Shown here piece by piece: positions 7,263-16,675 of a stretch of 49,687 bases of DNA (positions are counted from its first letter, which is position 1; the number at the start of each line of letters is the position of its first letter). The stretch is taken from the NCBI GenBank assembly GCA_012841145.1, contig DUVH01000032.1, positions 1-49,687 of the forward strand, written 5' to 3'. This DNA is from Clostridiaceae bacterium. GTDB taxonomy: Bacteria > Bacillota > Clostridia > Saccharofermentanales > DTU023. The notes below the pieces were generated by a model. It saw nothing but the letters and a program-made list of their open reading frames with translations, did not search any database and was not told the DNA's origin. Made by a program: the position numbers and the translations under genes.

Positions 7263-9086
7263 TCATCGATTCGCAAGCGATTCCTCAAGCGAAATTTGCT
7301 CCGCGTAGTCGGTTGCAGGAATCTCGGGCAGGCGGTAATTTTTGCGATAGTAACCGACCATTTGATGGAAGTCCTCGCTGTCTTTCAATGATCTTAAGAA
7401 AATGTGGTGATCCAAGGTCTCCTGCGACAGCTCAATCATACAGACGGCGATATTCGAACAGTGGTCGGCAATCCTTTCCATACCGGTCAGCAGATCATTA
7501 AAAACAAAACCTAGCTCAAGCGTGCAGCGCCCATCCTGAAGCCTTTTCACGTGACGTACGCGCAATTCGTCGTTCAGCCCGTCGATCACTTCTTCCAAGG
7601 GCTCTACGCGTGCGGCAAGTTCGAGATTGTCGTCACAAAACGCTTCGATCGTTATGTCGAGCAAGTCCTGTAGAGCGCGCTCCAGAACAGCGAGCTCATT
7701 TTGCGCCTCATTAGAAAAGGAAATTTTCCTGTCATACATCTCTCGCGCAGAGAGCGCAATACTGTAAGAGTGATCCGAAATTCTCTCAAGATCTCCGATG
7801 CTCTGCATCATTTGCGTTAAGATTCGATTATCGTTATCCGTCAACTGGCGCGCGCTGATCTGAACCATATATGTCCCGAGGTGATCTTCGTAATCGTCAA
7901 CAAGTTTCTCAAAGTCACGACTTTCCTGATAGAGCTGTGCATCAAAAGAATGGAGCAGTCCGATCGAGATTTCGCAATGGTGTTTGACAATTTCAGCCAT
8001 CCGACAGGCGACCTGACGGCTCTGTGCGACGGCCAGACCGGGCGACTCGAGGAAACGCGCTTCCAATGCACCGAAAATATTTTGTGTTTCGGGGATTTCT
8101 TCTTTGTGCTTACTATCCGGCGTCATCCATATTACGAACTTCACAAACTTGTCACGGAAAGGGAGAAGCAGCAGCGTTGTCGAGACATTGTACAACGTAT
8201 TGAAGAGCGCAATATTGACAGCACCTAATTTATTATCAAGAAAAGCAAAGGGACGAATGAGGTTAATCGAATAAAAGACAATCATGAAAACGACACTGCC
8301 GATCACATTGAAAAACAAGTGTATCAATGCCGATCGCTTTGCATTCTTTGACGTATTGATGCTCGATATCATGGCGGTGACACACGTACCGATATTCTGA
8401 CCTAGGATGATCGGAATCGCCGACCCGTACGTGATGACACCTGTAGCGGAAAGTGCCTGTAATATACCGATTGAGGCCGATGAACTCTGAATAATCGCCG
8501 TCAAAACAGCGCCAACGAGCATGCCGAGAAATGGATTTTTGAAGCGTACGAAAAGTTCGTGAAATGCAGGCGAATCAGCGAGCGAAACAACGGAATTGCT
8601 CATTACCTGCATCCCGAACATCAGTACGGCGAAACCGATCGCTATTTTACTGATATTTCGTTTCTTCTCGTCCTTCACAAACATGAGAATTCCAACGGCG
8701 AAAAACGCTATAAGCGGTGCAAAAAAGGTAGGCTTGAGCAAATCGAGATACGTGCTGCCGGCGCCGAGCGTCCCTAATGTGAGAATCCACGCCGTCGTCG
8801 TTGTACCGATGTTGGCGCCCATGATGATTCCGACTGTCTGTGAAAGCGGTAGCAATCCGGCATTGACAAGTCCGACGACCATAACCGTTGTTGCAGAGGA
8901 AGATTGAATAATCGATGTGATGCCGGTTCCTACGAGAACGGCTTTTATCGGATTTGACGTCACTCTCCCGAGCATATCCTTAAGCTTGGATCCCGAGAGG
9001 AGCATCAATCCGTCACCCATCTCCTTCATTCCGAAAAGGAATAAAGCGAGCCCACCGAGGAGGGTTGCAAAAGAAAAGATATCCAT
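7263..9086 (-). CDS. Na+/phosphate cotransporter family protein with PhoU-like domain
   Basis: A 607-residue protein with two halves. Residues 1 to about 310 form the Na/Pi-cotransporter membrane domain, with the duplicated QSSSAT/QSSSAS signature (first copy residues 61-67, second about 200) and GANIGTT/GQNIGTC. Residues about 345-560 are a soluble PhoU-like four-helix region rich in acidic and His residues (DLERISDHSYSIA and GMERIADHCSNIA). It is expected to import phosphate with sodium across the cytoplasmic membrane. The ribosome-binding site AGGTGACGG precedes the ATG. A good sigma-70-type promoter is visible at 9195-9223 on the same strand. No pst/pho genes are nearby. Confidence 0.93.
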   Translation of the reverse strand: MDIFSFATLLGGLALFLFGMKEMGDGLMLLSGSKLKDMLGRVTSNPIKAVLVGTGITSIIQSSSATTVMVVGLVNAGLLPLSQTVGIIMGANIGTTTTAWILTLGTLGAGSTYLDLLKPTFFAPLIAFFAVGILMFVKDEKKRNISKIAIGFAVLMFGMQVMSNSVVSLADSPAFHELFVRFKNPFLGMLVGAVLTAIIQSSSASIGILQALSATGVITYGSAIPIILGQNIGTCVTAMISSINTSKNAKRSALIHLFFNVIGSVVFMIVFYSINLIRPFAFLDNKLGAVNIALFNTLYNVSTTLLLLPFRDKFVKFVIWMTPDSKHKEEIPETQNIFGALEARFLESPGLAVAQSRQVACRMAEIVKHHCEISIGLLHSFDAQLYQESRDFEKLVDDYEDHLGTYMVQISARQLTDNDNRILTQMMQSIGDLERISDHSYSIALSAREMYDRKISFSNEAQNELAVLERALQDLLDITIEAFCDDNLELAARVEPLEEVIDGLNDELRVRHVKRLQDGRCTLELGFVFNDLLTGMERIADHCSNIAVCMIELSQETLDHHIFLRSLKDSEDFHQMVGYYRKNYRLPEIPATDYAEQISLEESLANR

Positions 9087-9194
9087 CCGTCACCTAATTT
9101 AAGATCGTTCCGCAACGAGTCGAATCAATTGAACCTGCCCTGCTGTGGCGGAAAATGCGCACAGGATAGACCGCGGATTGGCCCAACCTAGATT

Positions 9195-9223
9195 AGTATA
9201 GAGATTAAAGCAGCTTTAGTAAA
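9195..9223 (-). promoter_or_regulatory. Sigma-70-type promoter for the Na/Pi cotransporter gene
   Basis: On the minus strand TTTACT (9218-9223), a 17-nt spacer and TATACT (9195-9200), about 110 bp upstream of the start codon. Confidence 0.6.
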
Positions 9224-9335
9224 CCGTGATTTAATTGTTAAATTTCAGATAGCACCTGATGCAATGCTTAGGATAATCTGACGAACATGACGGGTGATAT
9301 ACTGAACACATGACGATGAAAGGAAGAACTTCTCT

Positions 9336-10313
9336 ATGATCACTGTCATCGGCAGCATCAACATGGATCTCGTCGTGACAACCGACAGGGCGCCTGAGGC
9401 GGGCGAAACGGTTCTCGGTAACGATTTTCAGCAGATATTCGGTGGGAAAGGCGCTAATCAGGCTGTAGCGGCAGCTCGTTGCGGTGCCGAGACAACCTTG
9501 ATCGGGCGTGTGGGAAACGATTCATTCGGCGATACGATTTTAAAGGGATTGGAGCGCGAGTTTGGCGACGGAGCCGCTATCGAAAAAATTGACGGCGTTC
9601 CGACGGGAATCGCCGTGATTCTCGTTGACGCAAAAGGACAAAACCGTATCACCGTCATCTCGGGAGCTAATCACACGTTCACCGAGGATTCTATTGAGGC
9701 GTTGCGTCCTGTCATCGCACGTTCACGCGTTCTTCTTCTCCAACTTGAAATCCCTATGGACGCCGTGAGCCGGTCGCTTGCCATCGCACATGAAGAAGGC
9801 GTCTACACGATTCTCAATCCTGCACCTGCCGCTGATCTCCCCCCTGACGCATACCGGCTCATCGATCTTCTGACACCGAACGAGAGCGAATTGTCGCTAT
9901 TGACGGGATTGCCGACCGGGACGCGTCCCCAGCAGATCGAAGCGGCGCGCATGCTCCATCGGCGCGGCGTCAAATCACTGATCGTTACGCTAGGCTCATA
10001 CGGTTCGCTTTGCATTGATCATAAGAAGAACATTAAGCATGTCCCAGCCTACAGCGTCAACGCCTTAGACATGACGGCGGCGGGAGATTGTTTTAACGGC
10101 GCCGTAGCGTGTGAAATCAATCACATGATGGCGGAACAATCGTCCGGCACGTTCACGCCCTCAATCGAAGAGCTCGTCCGGGCGATTGAATTCGCGACGA
10201 AAGCGGCCGCTATCAGCGTAACGCGAATGGGTGCACAGCCGTCACTGCCGTATCGTCATGAAATAGAAAAATTTGACGATTGGTACGTGGCTCAAAGAAC
10301 TACCGACTTGTAG
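9336..10313 (+). CDS. rbsK: Ribokinase (PfkB family)
   Basis: A 325-residue PfkB sugar kinase that phosphorylates ribose at O5 using ATP. The N-terminal pattern GSINMDLV, the substrate-side signature GGKGANQAVAAARCG (about 36-50) and NPAPA, TPNESE and VTLG segments fit ribokinase closely. The second PfkB signature reads DMTAAGDCFNGA (from D245). The usual DTTGAGD is slightly changed, but the catalytic Asp (D251) is kept. Ribosome-binding site GAAAGGAAG precedes the ATG. No ribose transporter genes are adjacent, so it may salvage ribose from nucleosides (inference). Confidence 0.92.
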   Translation: MITVIGSINMDLVVTTDRAPEAGETVLGNDFQQIFGGKGANQAVAAARCGAETTLIGRVGNDSFGDTILKGLEREFGDGAAIEKIDGVPTGIAVILVDAKGQNRITVISGANHTFTEDSIEALRPVIARSRVLLLQLEIPMDAVSRSLAIAHEEGVYTILNPAPAADLPPDAYRLIDLLTPNESELSLLTGLPTGTRPQQIEAARMLHRRGVKSLIVTLGSYGSLCIDHKKNIKHVPAYSVNALDMTAAGDCFNGAVACEINHMMAEQSSGTFTPSIEELVRAIEFATKAAAISVTRMGAQPSLPYRHEIEKFDDWYVAQRTTDL

Positions 10314-10480
10314 GTATAGCGTCGTACCGCGTAACATTCTGTTATTGCCATTCTTTTGCGGCTGGGCTATTCTTTACAGTAGCGTTCAACCGACGGCATC
10401 ATTTTTTCGAGCCGAGGTTAAGACAAATACGGGGCGCTTACAAACAGTGCCCGAAATACAGATGAAAAGGAGAAACTGAC

Positions 10481-12313
10481 ATGCCGGACGAAGCAAAACG
10501 ACAACATCTTCCCGCCGAAGATAAGAAAGAACAGGTCGTGATGACGACGACAGCAGATGGCGAAAAAGAAGATCAGGACATGCATGCATTCTGGCATAGC
10601 AGCTCCCACCTGCTGGCTCACGCCGTCAAGCGGCTCTTCCCCGAAACGAAGCTGGCGATCGGCCCCGCCATTGAAAACGGCTTTTACTACGATTTCGATC
10701 GCGAAGGCGGATTTACAACGGAAGATCTCCCCGTTATCGAGGAAGAGATGAAAAAAATCGCGAAAGCGAACTACAGAATTGAGCGCTTCACGTTGCCGCG
10801 CGACGAAGCGATTGAATACGTCAAACAACAGGACGAGCCCTACAAACTTGAGATGGTGTTGGCGTTGCCGGAAGATGAGGAAATTTCTTTTTACAAGCAG
10901 GAAGATTTTACCGATCTCTGTGCGGGACCTCATGTCCGGTACACAAAGCAAATCAAAGCGTTTAAGCTCCTGAGCGTATCGGGCGCCTACTGGCACGGCG
11001 ACGAAAAGAATAAGATGTTGACGCGTATTTACGGCGTCTCCTACCCAAAAAAGGAACAGCTCGATCGTTACCTCAAGCAGCTGGAAGAGGCGAAGCTGCG
11101 CGACCACCGCAAATTGGGCCGAGAGCTTGAACTGTTCATGACCTCTGAGGCGGGCCCCGGCTTCCCGTTTTTCCTGCCGAAAGGCATGGTGCTGCGCGAG
11201 TTACTCGTCGATTACTGGAAAGAGCTCCATCGCGAGGCGGGATACGTACTTGTCTCTACCCCGATGATTCTCTCGCGCTCTCTTTGGGAAGAGTCGGGGC
11301 ACTGGGATCACTACAAAGACAATATGTATACCGTCGTGATCGACGAACAGGATTACGCGGTTAAACCGATGAACTGTCCCGGCGGTATGTTGATTTACAA
11401 GAACAAACCGCATTCCTACCGCGACCTACCCTTGCGGATGGGAGAGCTCGGACTCGTCCACCGCCACGAAAAATCGGGGACGCTCCACGGACTCATGCGC
11501 GTTCGCGCCTTCACTCAGGACGATGCGCATATCTTCATGACGCCCGATCAGATTGAAGACGAGGTCAGCGGTATTATCCGTCTCATCGACCGGATCTACA
11601 GCGCGTTCGGTTTCAAATACCGTGTAGAGCTCTCGACGAGACCGGAAAATTCCATGGGTGACATCGAAGATTGGAATCGTGCAGAAAGCGTTTTGCAAAA
11701 AGTCTTGGAGGATATGGGCGCGGATTACCGCATCAACCCCGGAGACGGCGCGTTCTACGGACCGAAGATCGATTTTCACATTGAAGACGCGATCGGACGC
11801 GGTTGGCAGTGCGGAACGATTCAGCTCGATTTCCAGATGCCTCAGCGATTCGACCTCGAATACACGGGTTCGGACGGCGCGAAGCACCGCCCGATCGTCG
11901 TGCACCGCACGGCATTAGGTGCGCTCGAACGTTTCATAGCGATCCTGATCGAACATTACAGCGGCAAGTTCCCGTTCTGGCTCTCGCCCGAGCAGGTGCG
12001 TGTCCTGTCGATTTCTCAGCAGAATTCCGCTTATGCCGAAGAAGTATTCAAACGGTTGAGACTTGAAGGCTTCCGCGCGGAACTCGACGTCCGTGACGAA
12101 AAAATCGGCTATAAGATACGCGAAGCGCAACTTGCCAAGATCCCCTACATGCTTGTCGTCGGCGATCGCGAAGCGGAAGAGAAGACATTGTCCGTCCGCA
12201 GCCGCGATGAGGGTAACATCGGATCACTCGGCATCGATGCATTCATCGTCAAGGCACACGAGCTGAATACGACAAGATACGATGCGGCGGCTGTCGACAC
12301 GGAAGACGAGTGA
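10481..12313 (+). CDS. thrS: Threonine-tRNA ligase, lacking the TGS domain
   Basis: A 610-residue class II synthetase that charges tRNA-Thr. Residues 39-43 carry the HxxxH of the editing (N2) domain, with CAGPHV as its second half. The catalytic core shows MNCPGGM (zinc Cys), RVRAFTQDDAHIF (motif 2) and VHRTALGALERF (motif 3), followed by the anticodon-binding domain (about 510-600). In most bacteria a TGS domain of about 60 residues precedes the HxxxH; here only about 35 hydrophilic residues are present. The start is well supported by AAAAGGAG. No T-box leader is visible in the 167 bp upstream. Confidence 0.95.
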   Translation: MPDEAKRQHLPAEDKKEQVVMTTTADGEKEDQDMHAFWHSSSHLLAHAVKRLFPETKLAIGPAIENGFYYDFDREGGFTTEDLPVIEEEMKKIAKANYRIERFTLPRDEAIEYVKQQDEPYKLEMVLALPEDEEISFYKQEDFTDLCAGPHVRYTKQIKAFKLLSVSGAYWHGDEKNKMLTRIYGVSYPKKEQLDRYLKQLEEAKLRDHRKLGRELELFMTSEAGPGFPFFLPKGMVLRELLVDYWKELHREAGYVLVSTPMILSRSLWEESGHWDHYKDNMYTVVIDEQDYAVKPMNCPGGMLIYKNKPHSYRDLPLRMGELGLVHRHEKSGTLHGLMRVRAFTQDDAHIFMTPDQIEDEVSGIIRLIDRIYSAFGFKYRVELSTRPENSMGDIEDWNRAESVLQKVLEDMGADYRINPGDGAFYGPKIDFHIEDAIGRGWQCGTIQLDFQMPQRFDLEYTGSDGAKHRPIVVHRTALGALERFIAILIEHYSGKFPFWLSPEQVRVLSISQQNSAYAEEVFKRLRLEGFRAELDVRDEKIGYKIREAQLAKIPYMLVVGDREAEEKTLSVRSRDEGNIGSLGIDAFIVKAHELNTTRYDAAAVDTEDE

Positions 12314-12374
12314 AACGGCGTCTACGTCTAATTGAATCGTACTTTATCTAAGCTCTGGGCATACAAGAGAGATC

Positions 12375-12423
12375 AAGGGACTGCCAACGCAACTCCAATG
12401 AGGCGAAAAACAGTCCCTTTTGG
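12375..12423 (+). terminator. Stem-loop after thrS, probable terminator
   Basis: AAGGGACTG (12375-12383) pairs perfectly with CAGTCCCTT (12411-12419) and is followed by TT. The 27-nt loop is long. The right arm and downstream bases (CAGTCCCTTTTGGCGTT) closely match those of the stem-loop at 7105-7156. Confidence 0.5.
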
Positions 12424-12442
12424 CGTTACCGAACTCCTTGTC

Positions 12443-12526
12443 TGTTTTTTCGCACAACCGTTACTCATACTCCGTTCGCTTGACTGTTTTTTGCGTGACC
12501 GTTACTCTTACTCCGTGCGATTGTAT
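12443..12526 (+). repeat. 42-bp imperfect tandem duplication, possible tandem promoters
   Basis: Two copies (12443-12484 and 12485-12526) share TGTTTTTT, ACCGTTACTC and TACTCCGT. At the copy junction TTGACT (12480-12485), 17 bp and TACTCT (12503-12508) could form a promoter for the DUF3810 gene. The first copy has the weaker TTGTCT/TACTCA. The promoter reading is tentative. Confidence 0.5.
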
Positions 12527-12571
12527 CGGAGTTCCTGTGACGCATTAAAAAACGACAAGGTGGGAGACGAC

Positions 12572-13720
12572 ATGCTTAGAATGCCGGTTAAAAGAAAGCG
12601 CAAAGAAGAGCGGCGACCTAATCTATTCGCCGTCAGCGTCGCGCTCGGAATCTCTTTCTTCATCTCGCTAGTCCTCATCGTCTTGCGTGAGATCGCCTTT
12701 AAAAATGCCTCCGTCGCAGATGTCTACTCGGCAAAAATATCTCAACCCATAGCTGCAATCTGGTCAATCCCTGTCAACCTCCTCCCTTTCTCCTTGACGG
12801 AAATGATCGCAGTCATAGGTTTGCTCGTCGTTATCGCGCTCACGGTACGCGGCATCGTAAGGTTCATCACCCGCCCCTCTTGGAGGTGGCAACGTCTCCT
12901 CAAGACAGCGCTTGTCGTACTCACGATCGCACTCGTCGCACTGTCGCTTTTCATCGCATTTCACGGCATCCATTACGCGCGTTCTCCTCTTGCCGATTCG
13001 CTGGGGCTCACAGTTCGAGAACGTTCATGTGAAGAACTCGAACGCGCGACCGTCGCCTTTGCCCGCGCGGCAAGTGAGGCGCGCGATGGTCTGCCCGAGG
13101 ATAAAAACGGCGTCCTCGCAATTGATTCTCCTCAAATGCTTTTTAAAGACTCGTATCGCGGATGGGAAAGAGCAAGCGAAGTTTTCCCGGCCTTAGAAAG
13201 CGCGATTCGCCCGATGCCGAAAGGCGTTATCCTTTCTCACTACTGGTCGTACACGCATATCGTCGGCATGTACATGCCTCTCTTCATTGAAGTGAATGTC
13301 AACACCGACCAACCCGGTTTTGCAATTCCCGCGATCGCGGCGCATGAGATCGCTCACGCACGCGGTTTCGCGCGCGAGGACGATACAAATCTCGCAGGGT
13401 ACATCAGTTGTTTCTACCATCCCGATCCCATATGGCGATATTCTGGCTTAGTGAGCGCATGGAAACAACTGAGCAACAAGCTTTATGAGGAAGATCAAGA
13501 ACGCTGGTCGAACGCGTATGCGTACATTACGCCTGCCGTCGCCCGTGACTTGAAAGCGGAAAGGGAGTACTGGAAAGCTTTCGAAACACCGGTAGCGACG
13601 TTCTCAACGGCCGTCAACGACGCCTACCTAAAAGCAAACAAAGAGGCTGCCGGCGTCAAGACCTACGGTCAAGTCGTCGACCTCCTCCTTGCTTATATCG
13701 AAACGGCAGGCGACCCGTAA
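12572..13720 (+). CDS. DUF3810 family membrane protein with HExxH motif
   Basis: A 382-residue protein with three predicted membrane segments in the first 130 residues and a long soluble C-terminal part. It contains HEIAHARGFAREDDTN, a zinc-metallopeptidase-like HExxH with downstream acidic residues, as is typical of the DUF3810 family. The function is not established; a membrane-bound peptidase is the natural guess. The start ATG at 12572 follows GGTGGGAG. The frame stays open upstream to 12332, but that stretch contains the thrS terminator and a tandem repeat, so the longer form is rejected. Probably transcribed alone. Confidence 0.82.
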   Translation: MLRMPVKRKRKEERRPNLFAVSVALGISFFISLVLIVLREIAFKNASVADVYSAKISQPIAAIWSIPVNLLPFSLTEMIAVIGLLVVIALTVRGIVRFITRPSWRWQRLLKTALVVLTIALVALSLFIAFHGIHYARSPLADSLGLTVRERSCEELERATVAFARAASEARDGLPEDKNGVLAIDSPQMLFKDSYRGWERASEVFPALESAIRPMPKGVILSHYWSYTHIVGMYMPLFIEVNVNTDQPGFAIPAIAAHEIAHARGFAREDDTNLAGYISCFYHPDPIWRYSGLVSAWKQLSNKLYEEDQERWSNAYAYITPAVARDLKAEREYWKAFETPVATFSTAVNDAYLKANKEAAGVKTYGQVVDLLLAYIETAGDP

Positions 13721-13734
13721 ATGTCGGTACCTTC

Positions 13735-13841
13735 GGAAGCGTATCCTCACCTACTTGAGCCCGTCATGGCTTTACTATCCGTAAGAGTCTTCAATTATTA
13801 AGTTCCTGCTTTATGGACGAACTCTCACATGATACGCTTCC
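13735..13841. repeat. Inverted repeat between convergent genes
   Basis: GGAAGCGTATC (13735-13745) and GATACGCTTCC (13831-13841) are perfect 11-bp arms, extendable by CTT/AAG after one mismatch. The 85-nt interior has a smaller AGAGT/ACTCT pair. It could be a bidirectional terminator or a structured RNA between the DUF3810 and xdh genes. Confidence 0.6.
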
Positions 13842-13884
13842 AAAGTCAACAGCTTATCGCCCCGTTTCCGGTATTTTGTGACAA

Positions 13885-16191
13885 CTATAGATTTTCCAAG
13901 TCGTCGCCGTAGACCTCCTTGATCTTTTTCAGCACGCGGCCGGGTGTCATCGGCATTTCATAGAATCTGATACCGATCGCATCCTCAACGGCAGAGATAA
14001 TCGCAGGGGCTGTCGGCACAAGGCCGCACTCTCCGATTCCCTTAGCGCCGTACGGACCGGCGGGATCGAATGCATCGACAATAATCGTATCGATTTCCGG
14101 CATCTCATCCATCGTCGGCAGCATATACTTGTGGTAGCTGTCGTTGTAGAAGCCCTTGCCTTCCTCGTAGGTCATCTCCTCGCGAATGGCGTACCCGACT
14201 CCCATAGCGACGGCCCCTTCAATCTGTCCTTCAACGAGAACGGGATTTATGGCGACGCCGACATCGTGCGCTGCAGCAACTTTCAGGACTTTAACCATCC
14301 CTGTCTCCATATCGACTTCGACTTCGGCAGCATGCGCATGCCAGGGCGGTGAGTTCGGAGGAACTTCGCAACCGTGCACGAGGAACTGCTTTCCTCTCAA
14401 GTGAGCCTCGTATGCGAGTTCACCAAGCGGCATCGGTTTGATGCACAATCTTGATTTCTCACAGCTACCAATGATTTCGCCGTCGACGAGGTCAAGCGTC
14501 TCTACGTCGACGTAGAGGAATTTAGCCGCCCATTCGAGTATCTGCTTCTTCAGCTCCTTACCTATCTTGACGAAGAGGTGCCCGACGGCGTAAAGCGTAC
14601 GTGACGCGTGACTGCCGATATCAAAGGGCCCCACGTCCGTGTCACCGTATGCCAAGCGACTCGTCTCGAGCGGTACGCCGACCGTCTCAGCCGCAATCTG
14701 GAGCAATCCCGTCGTGACGCCCGGTCCGATCTCGGGAATAGAGCTGGCGACATGTAACGTGCCGTCGCTCTCAATGCGCATGTATGCCGCGTCGTAGTCG
14801 ACGCAGAACGGCGCCGCATTACTGACGTGTGTGCCGCAAGCGATGCCGACACCGCGACGAATCGTGCCCGTCTGCTTTTTGCCTCTCTTCTCCTTCCAGC
14901 CGATACTCTCTGCGCACTGCTCAAGACATTCATTGAGATACGTAGACTTGACGGGATAGGGGAACCACCAGTCGGCTCCTACGCGCGTTGTGTTCTTGAG
15001 GCGCAGTTCGAGTGCATCCATCCCTAGCTGTTTCGCGATACTGTCAACACACATCTCTGTGGCAATTGTACCTTGAGGCGTTCCATAACCGCGGAATGCA
15101 CCTGCCGTCTGCTGGTTCGTGTAGATCGCATGACCGTCGTAGCGAATGTTCGGTATCCCGTAAATCCCTGCTATACCGCAAGCACCTAAAACGGCCACAA
15201 GATCAGGGCCGAAAGTAGCATAAGCGCCTGTGTTCATACAGGCTTTTGCGTCAAGTGCAACAAATGTGCCATCTTTCTTGGCAGCGAGTCGACATTTAAT
15301 CAATCCACCGTGGCGCGTATCGCTCGCAAGGAAATCTTCTTCTCTCGAGTAGATATATTTGACAGGTCGTTTCGCAATGATTGAGAGAGCCGACGCGATA
15401 AGTTCAGCCTTAGCGCTGATGCCGATGCGAACACCGAATCCTCCACCTACATGTGGCGGGTTCTTGACTCGAACATAACTTGAAGGCATACCAAAAACGG
15501 TCGCAATAATCACCTTACAGGGATATGGCGTCTGCGTCGTGCTGTAAACTTTTAGATTTCCGTCCGGATTGTATGAGGCAACAGCACCGTGCGTCTCCAG
15601 CTGAGCTTGCTTGACTCTCGGAAGATACATCGTATGTTCCGCATAGACTTCCCCTTCGTCCCACGCCGCATCGACGTCCCCTTGGCGAATTTTGATAACT
15701 CCCCCGCAGAGATTGTTCCCCGGCGAAAAATCGGGTTGTACTTGCGGCGCACCGTCTTTCATCGCCTCTTCGACATCGTAGACGGCAGGCAGCTCTTCAT
15801 AGACAACTTTAATCTTCTTGATCGCCTCCTTAGCAATCTCTAACGTCTCAGCCGCGACGGCAGCCACTTCGTCTCCGATGTAGCGGACAACATCGGGGAA
15901 GATTTGCTGATCCAAGACAGGCTTGGCCGGCGGAACCGTTAAAATCATCGATGCCGTGACATTGAAATACGTTCTAGGCGTGTTATCCCTCGTCGCGATT
16001 GCCACGACACCGTCCATCTTTTCCGCTTCGGACACATCAATCGATACAACCTTGGCGTGCGCGTACGGACTTCTTAAAACGGCGGCGTGGAGCATGTGGG
16101 GCAGATTGACGTCCGTTGTGTACAAGCCGCGTCCCGTGGCTTTATCGTAGCCGTCTAACCGTGGAATATTCTTACCGACATACTTAGTCAT
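13885..16191 (-). CDS. Xanthine dehydrogenase family, molybdopterin-binding subunit
   Basis: A 768-residue large subunit of a molybdenum hydroxylase. N-terminal part: the aldehyde oxidase/xanthine dehydrogenase a/b hammerhead (PRLDGYDKATGRGLYTTD). C-terminal part: the cofactor-binding region with GGGFG, GAFRGYGTPQG and GAKGIGECG, the last containing the Glu that acts as base in this family. Such enzymes hydroxylate purines or other N-heterocycles, or aldehydes, using water, and pass electrons to the Fe-S and FAD subunits encoded upstream. The substrate cannot be assigned. Its ATG overlaps the end of the 2Fe-2S gene by 8 bp, indicating translational coupling. No cofactor-maturation gene is in the window. 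Confidence 0.92.
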   Translation of the reverse strand: MTKYVGKNIPRLDGYDKATGRGLYTTDVNLPHMLHAAVLRSPYAHAKVVSIDVSEAEKMDGVVAIATRDNTPRTYFNVTASMILTVPPAKPVLDQQIFPDVVRYIGDEVAAVAAETLEIAKEAIKKIKVVYEELPAVYDVEEAMKDGAPQVQPDFSPGNNLCGGVIKIRQGDVDAAWDEGEVYAEHTMYLPRVKQAQLETHGAVASYNPDGNLKVYSTTQTPYPCKVIIATVFGMPSSYVRVKNPPHVGGGFGVRIGISAKAELIASALSIIAKRPVKYIYSREEDFLASDTRHGGLIKCRLAAKKDGTFVALDAKACMNTGAYATFGPDLVAVLGACGIAGIYGIPNIRYDGHAIYTNQQTAGAFRGYGTPQGTIATEMCVDSIAKQLGMDALELRLKNTTRVGADWWFPYPVKSTYLNECLEQCAESIGWKEKRGKKQTGTIRRGVGIACGTHVSNAAPFCVDYDAAYMRIESDGTLHVASSIPEIGPGVTTGLLQIAAETVGVPLETSRLAYGDTDVGPFDIGSHASRTLYAVGHLFVKIGKELKKQILEWAAKFLYVDVETLDLVDGEIIGSCEKSRLCIKPMPLGELAYEAHLRGKQFLVHGCEVPPNSPPWHAHAAEVEVDMETGMVKVLKVAAAHDVGVAINPVLVEGQIEGAVAMGVGYAIREEMTYEEGKGFYNDSYHKYMLPTMDEMPEIDTIIVDAFDPAGPYGAKGIGECGLVPTAPAIISAVEDAIGIRFYEMPMTPGRVLKKIKEVYGDDLENL

Positions 16192-16666
16192 CTTTTTCCT
16201 CCCTTAGGCGTTCTGCCGCTTTCAAGACTGCTTCTTCAATCTTCTTGTATCCGGTACAACGACAGATATGTCCGCTTAATTCTTCTCGAACTTCCTCACT
16301 TGTGGGCGATGGGTTTTCATCGAGAAGCGCTTTCGTTCCCATAATGAATCCCGGTGTGCAGAAACCGCACTGGATCGCTCCTCCCTTGATGAATTCATCC
16401 TGAATAGGATGTAGGGTGCCATCTTTTTCAAGACCCTCAATCGTCAGGATTTCAGCATCCATCGCCTTCATGACCGGCATAATACAGGACAAGACGGCCG
16501 TTCCATTCATGATGATCGTGCAGGCGCCGCACTCTCCCTGTTTACACCCGATCTTCGTTCCTGTTAAAAGCAATTCGTCTCTCAAAAAATCAACCAGTCT
16601 CATCGAGGGATCGACATACCGCTCAATTCTCCGACCGTTTACAGTTGTCACTAAACGTTCTTTCAT
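16184..16666 (-). CDS. Xanthine dehydrogenase family, 2Fe-2S subunit
   Basis: A 160-residue electron-transfer subunit. The plant-type [2Fe-2S] domain shows GCKQGECGACTI with a later Cys (VLSCIMPV). The second, helical cluster domain shows IQCGFCTPG and HICRCTGY. The length is normal. It lies between the FAD subunit (9 bp upstream) and the molybdopterin subunit (8-bp overlap), so the three form one operon and one enzyme complex. The first Met gives the expected N-terminus. Confidence 0.95.
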   Translation of the reverse strand: MKERLVTTVNGRRIERYVDPSMRLVDFLRDELLLTGTKIGCKQGECGACTIIMNGTAVLSCIMPVMKAMDAEILTIEGLEKDGTLHPIQDEFIKGGAIQCGFCTPGFIMGTKALLDENPSPTSEEVREELSGHICRCTGYKKIEEAVLKAAERLREEKDD

Positions 16667-16675
16667 CTTCTTTCC

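Noticed and set aside
7030-7266. Small minus-strand frame beyond the Na/Pi cotransporter gene
   Set aside because: It crosses the stem-loop at 7105-7156, lacks a ribosome-binding site and resembles no family.
10314-10480. T-box leader for thrS
   Set aside because: The 167-bp gap shows no T-box sequence or antiterminator/terminator pair; the same holds for the region upstream of ileS.
12332-12571. N-terminal extension of the DUF3810 protein
   Set aside because: The stretch holds the thrS terminator and a tandem repeat; ATG 12572 has a good ribosome-binding site.
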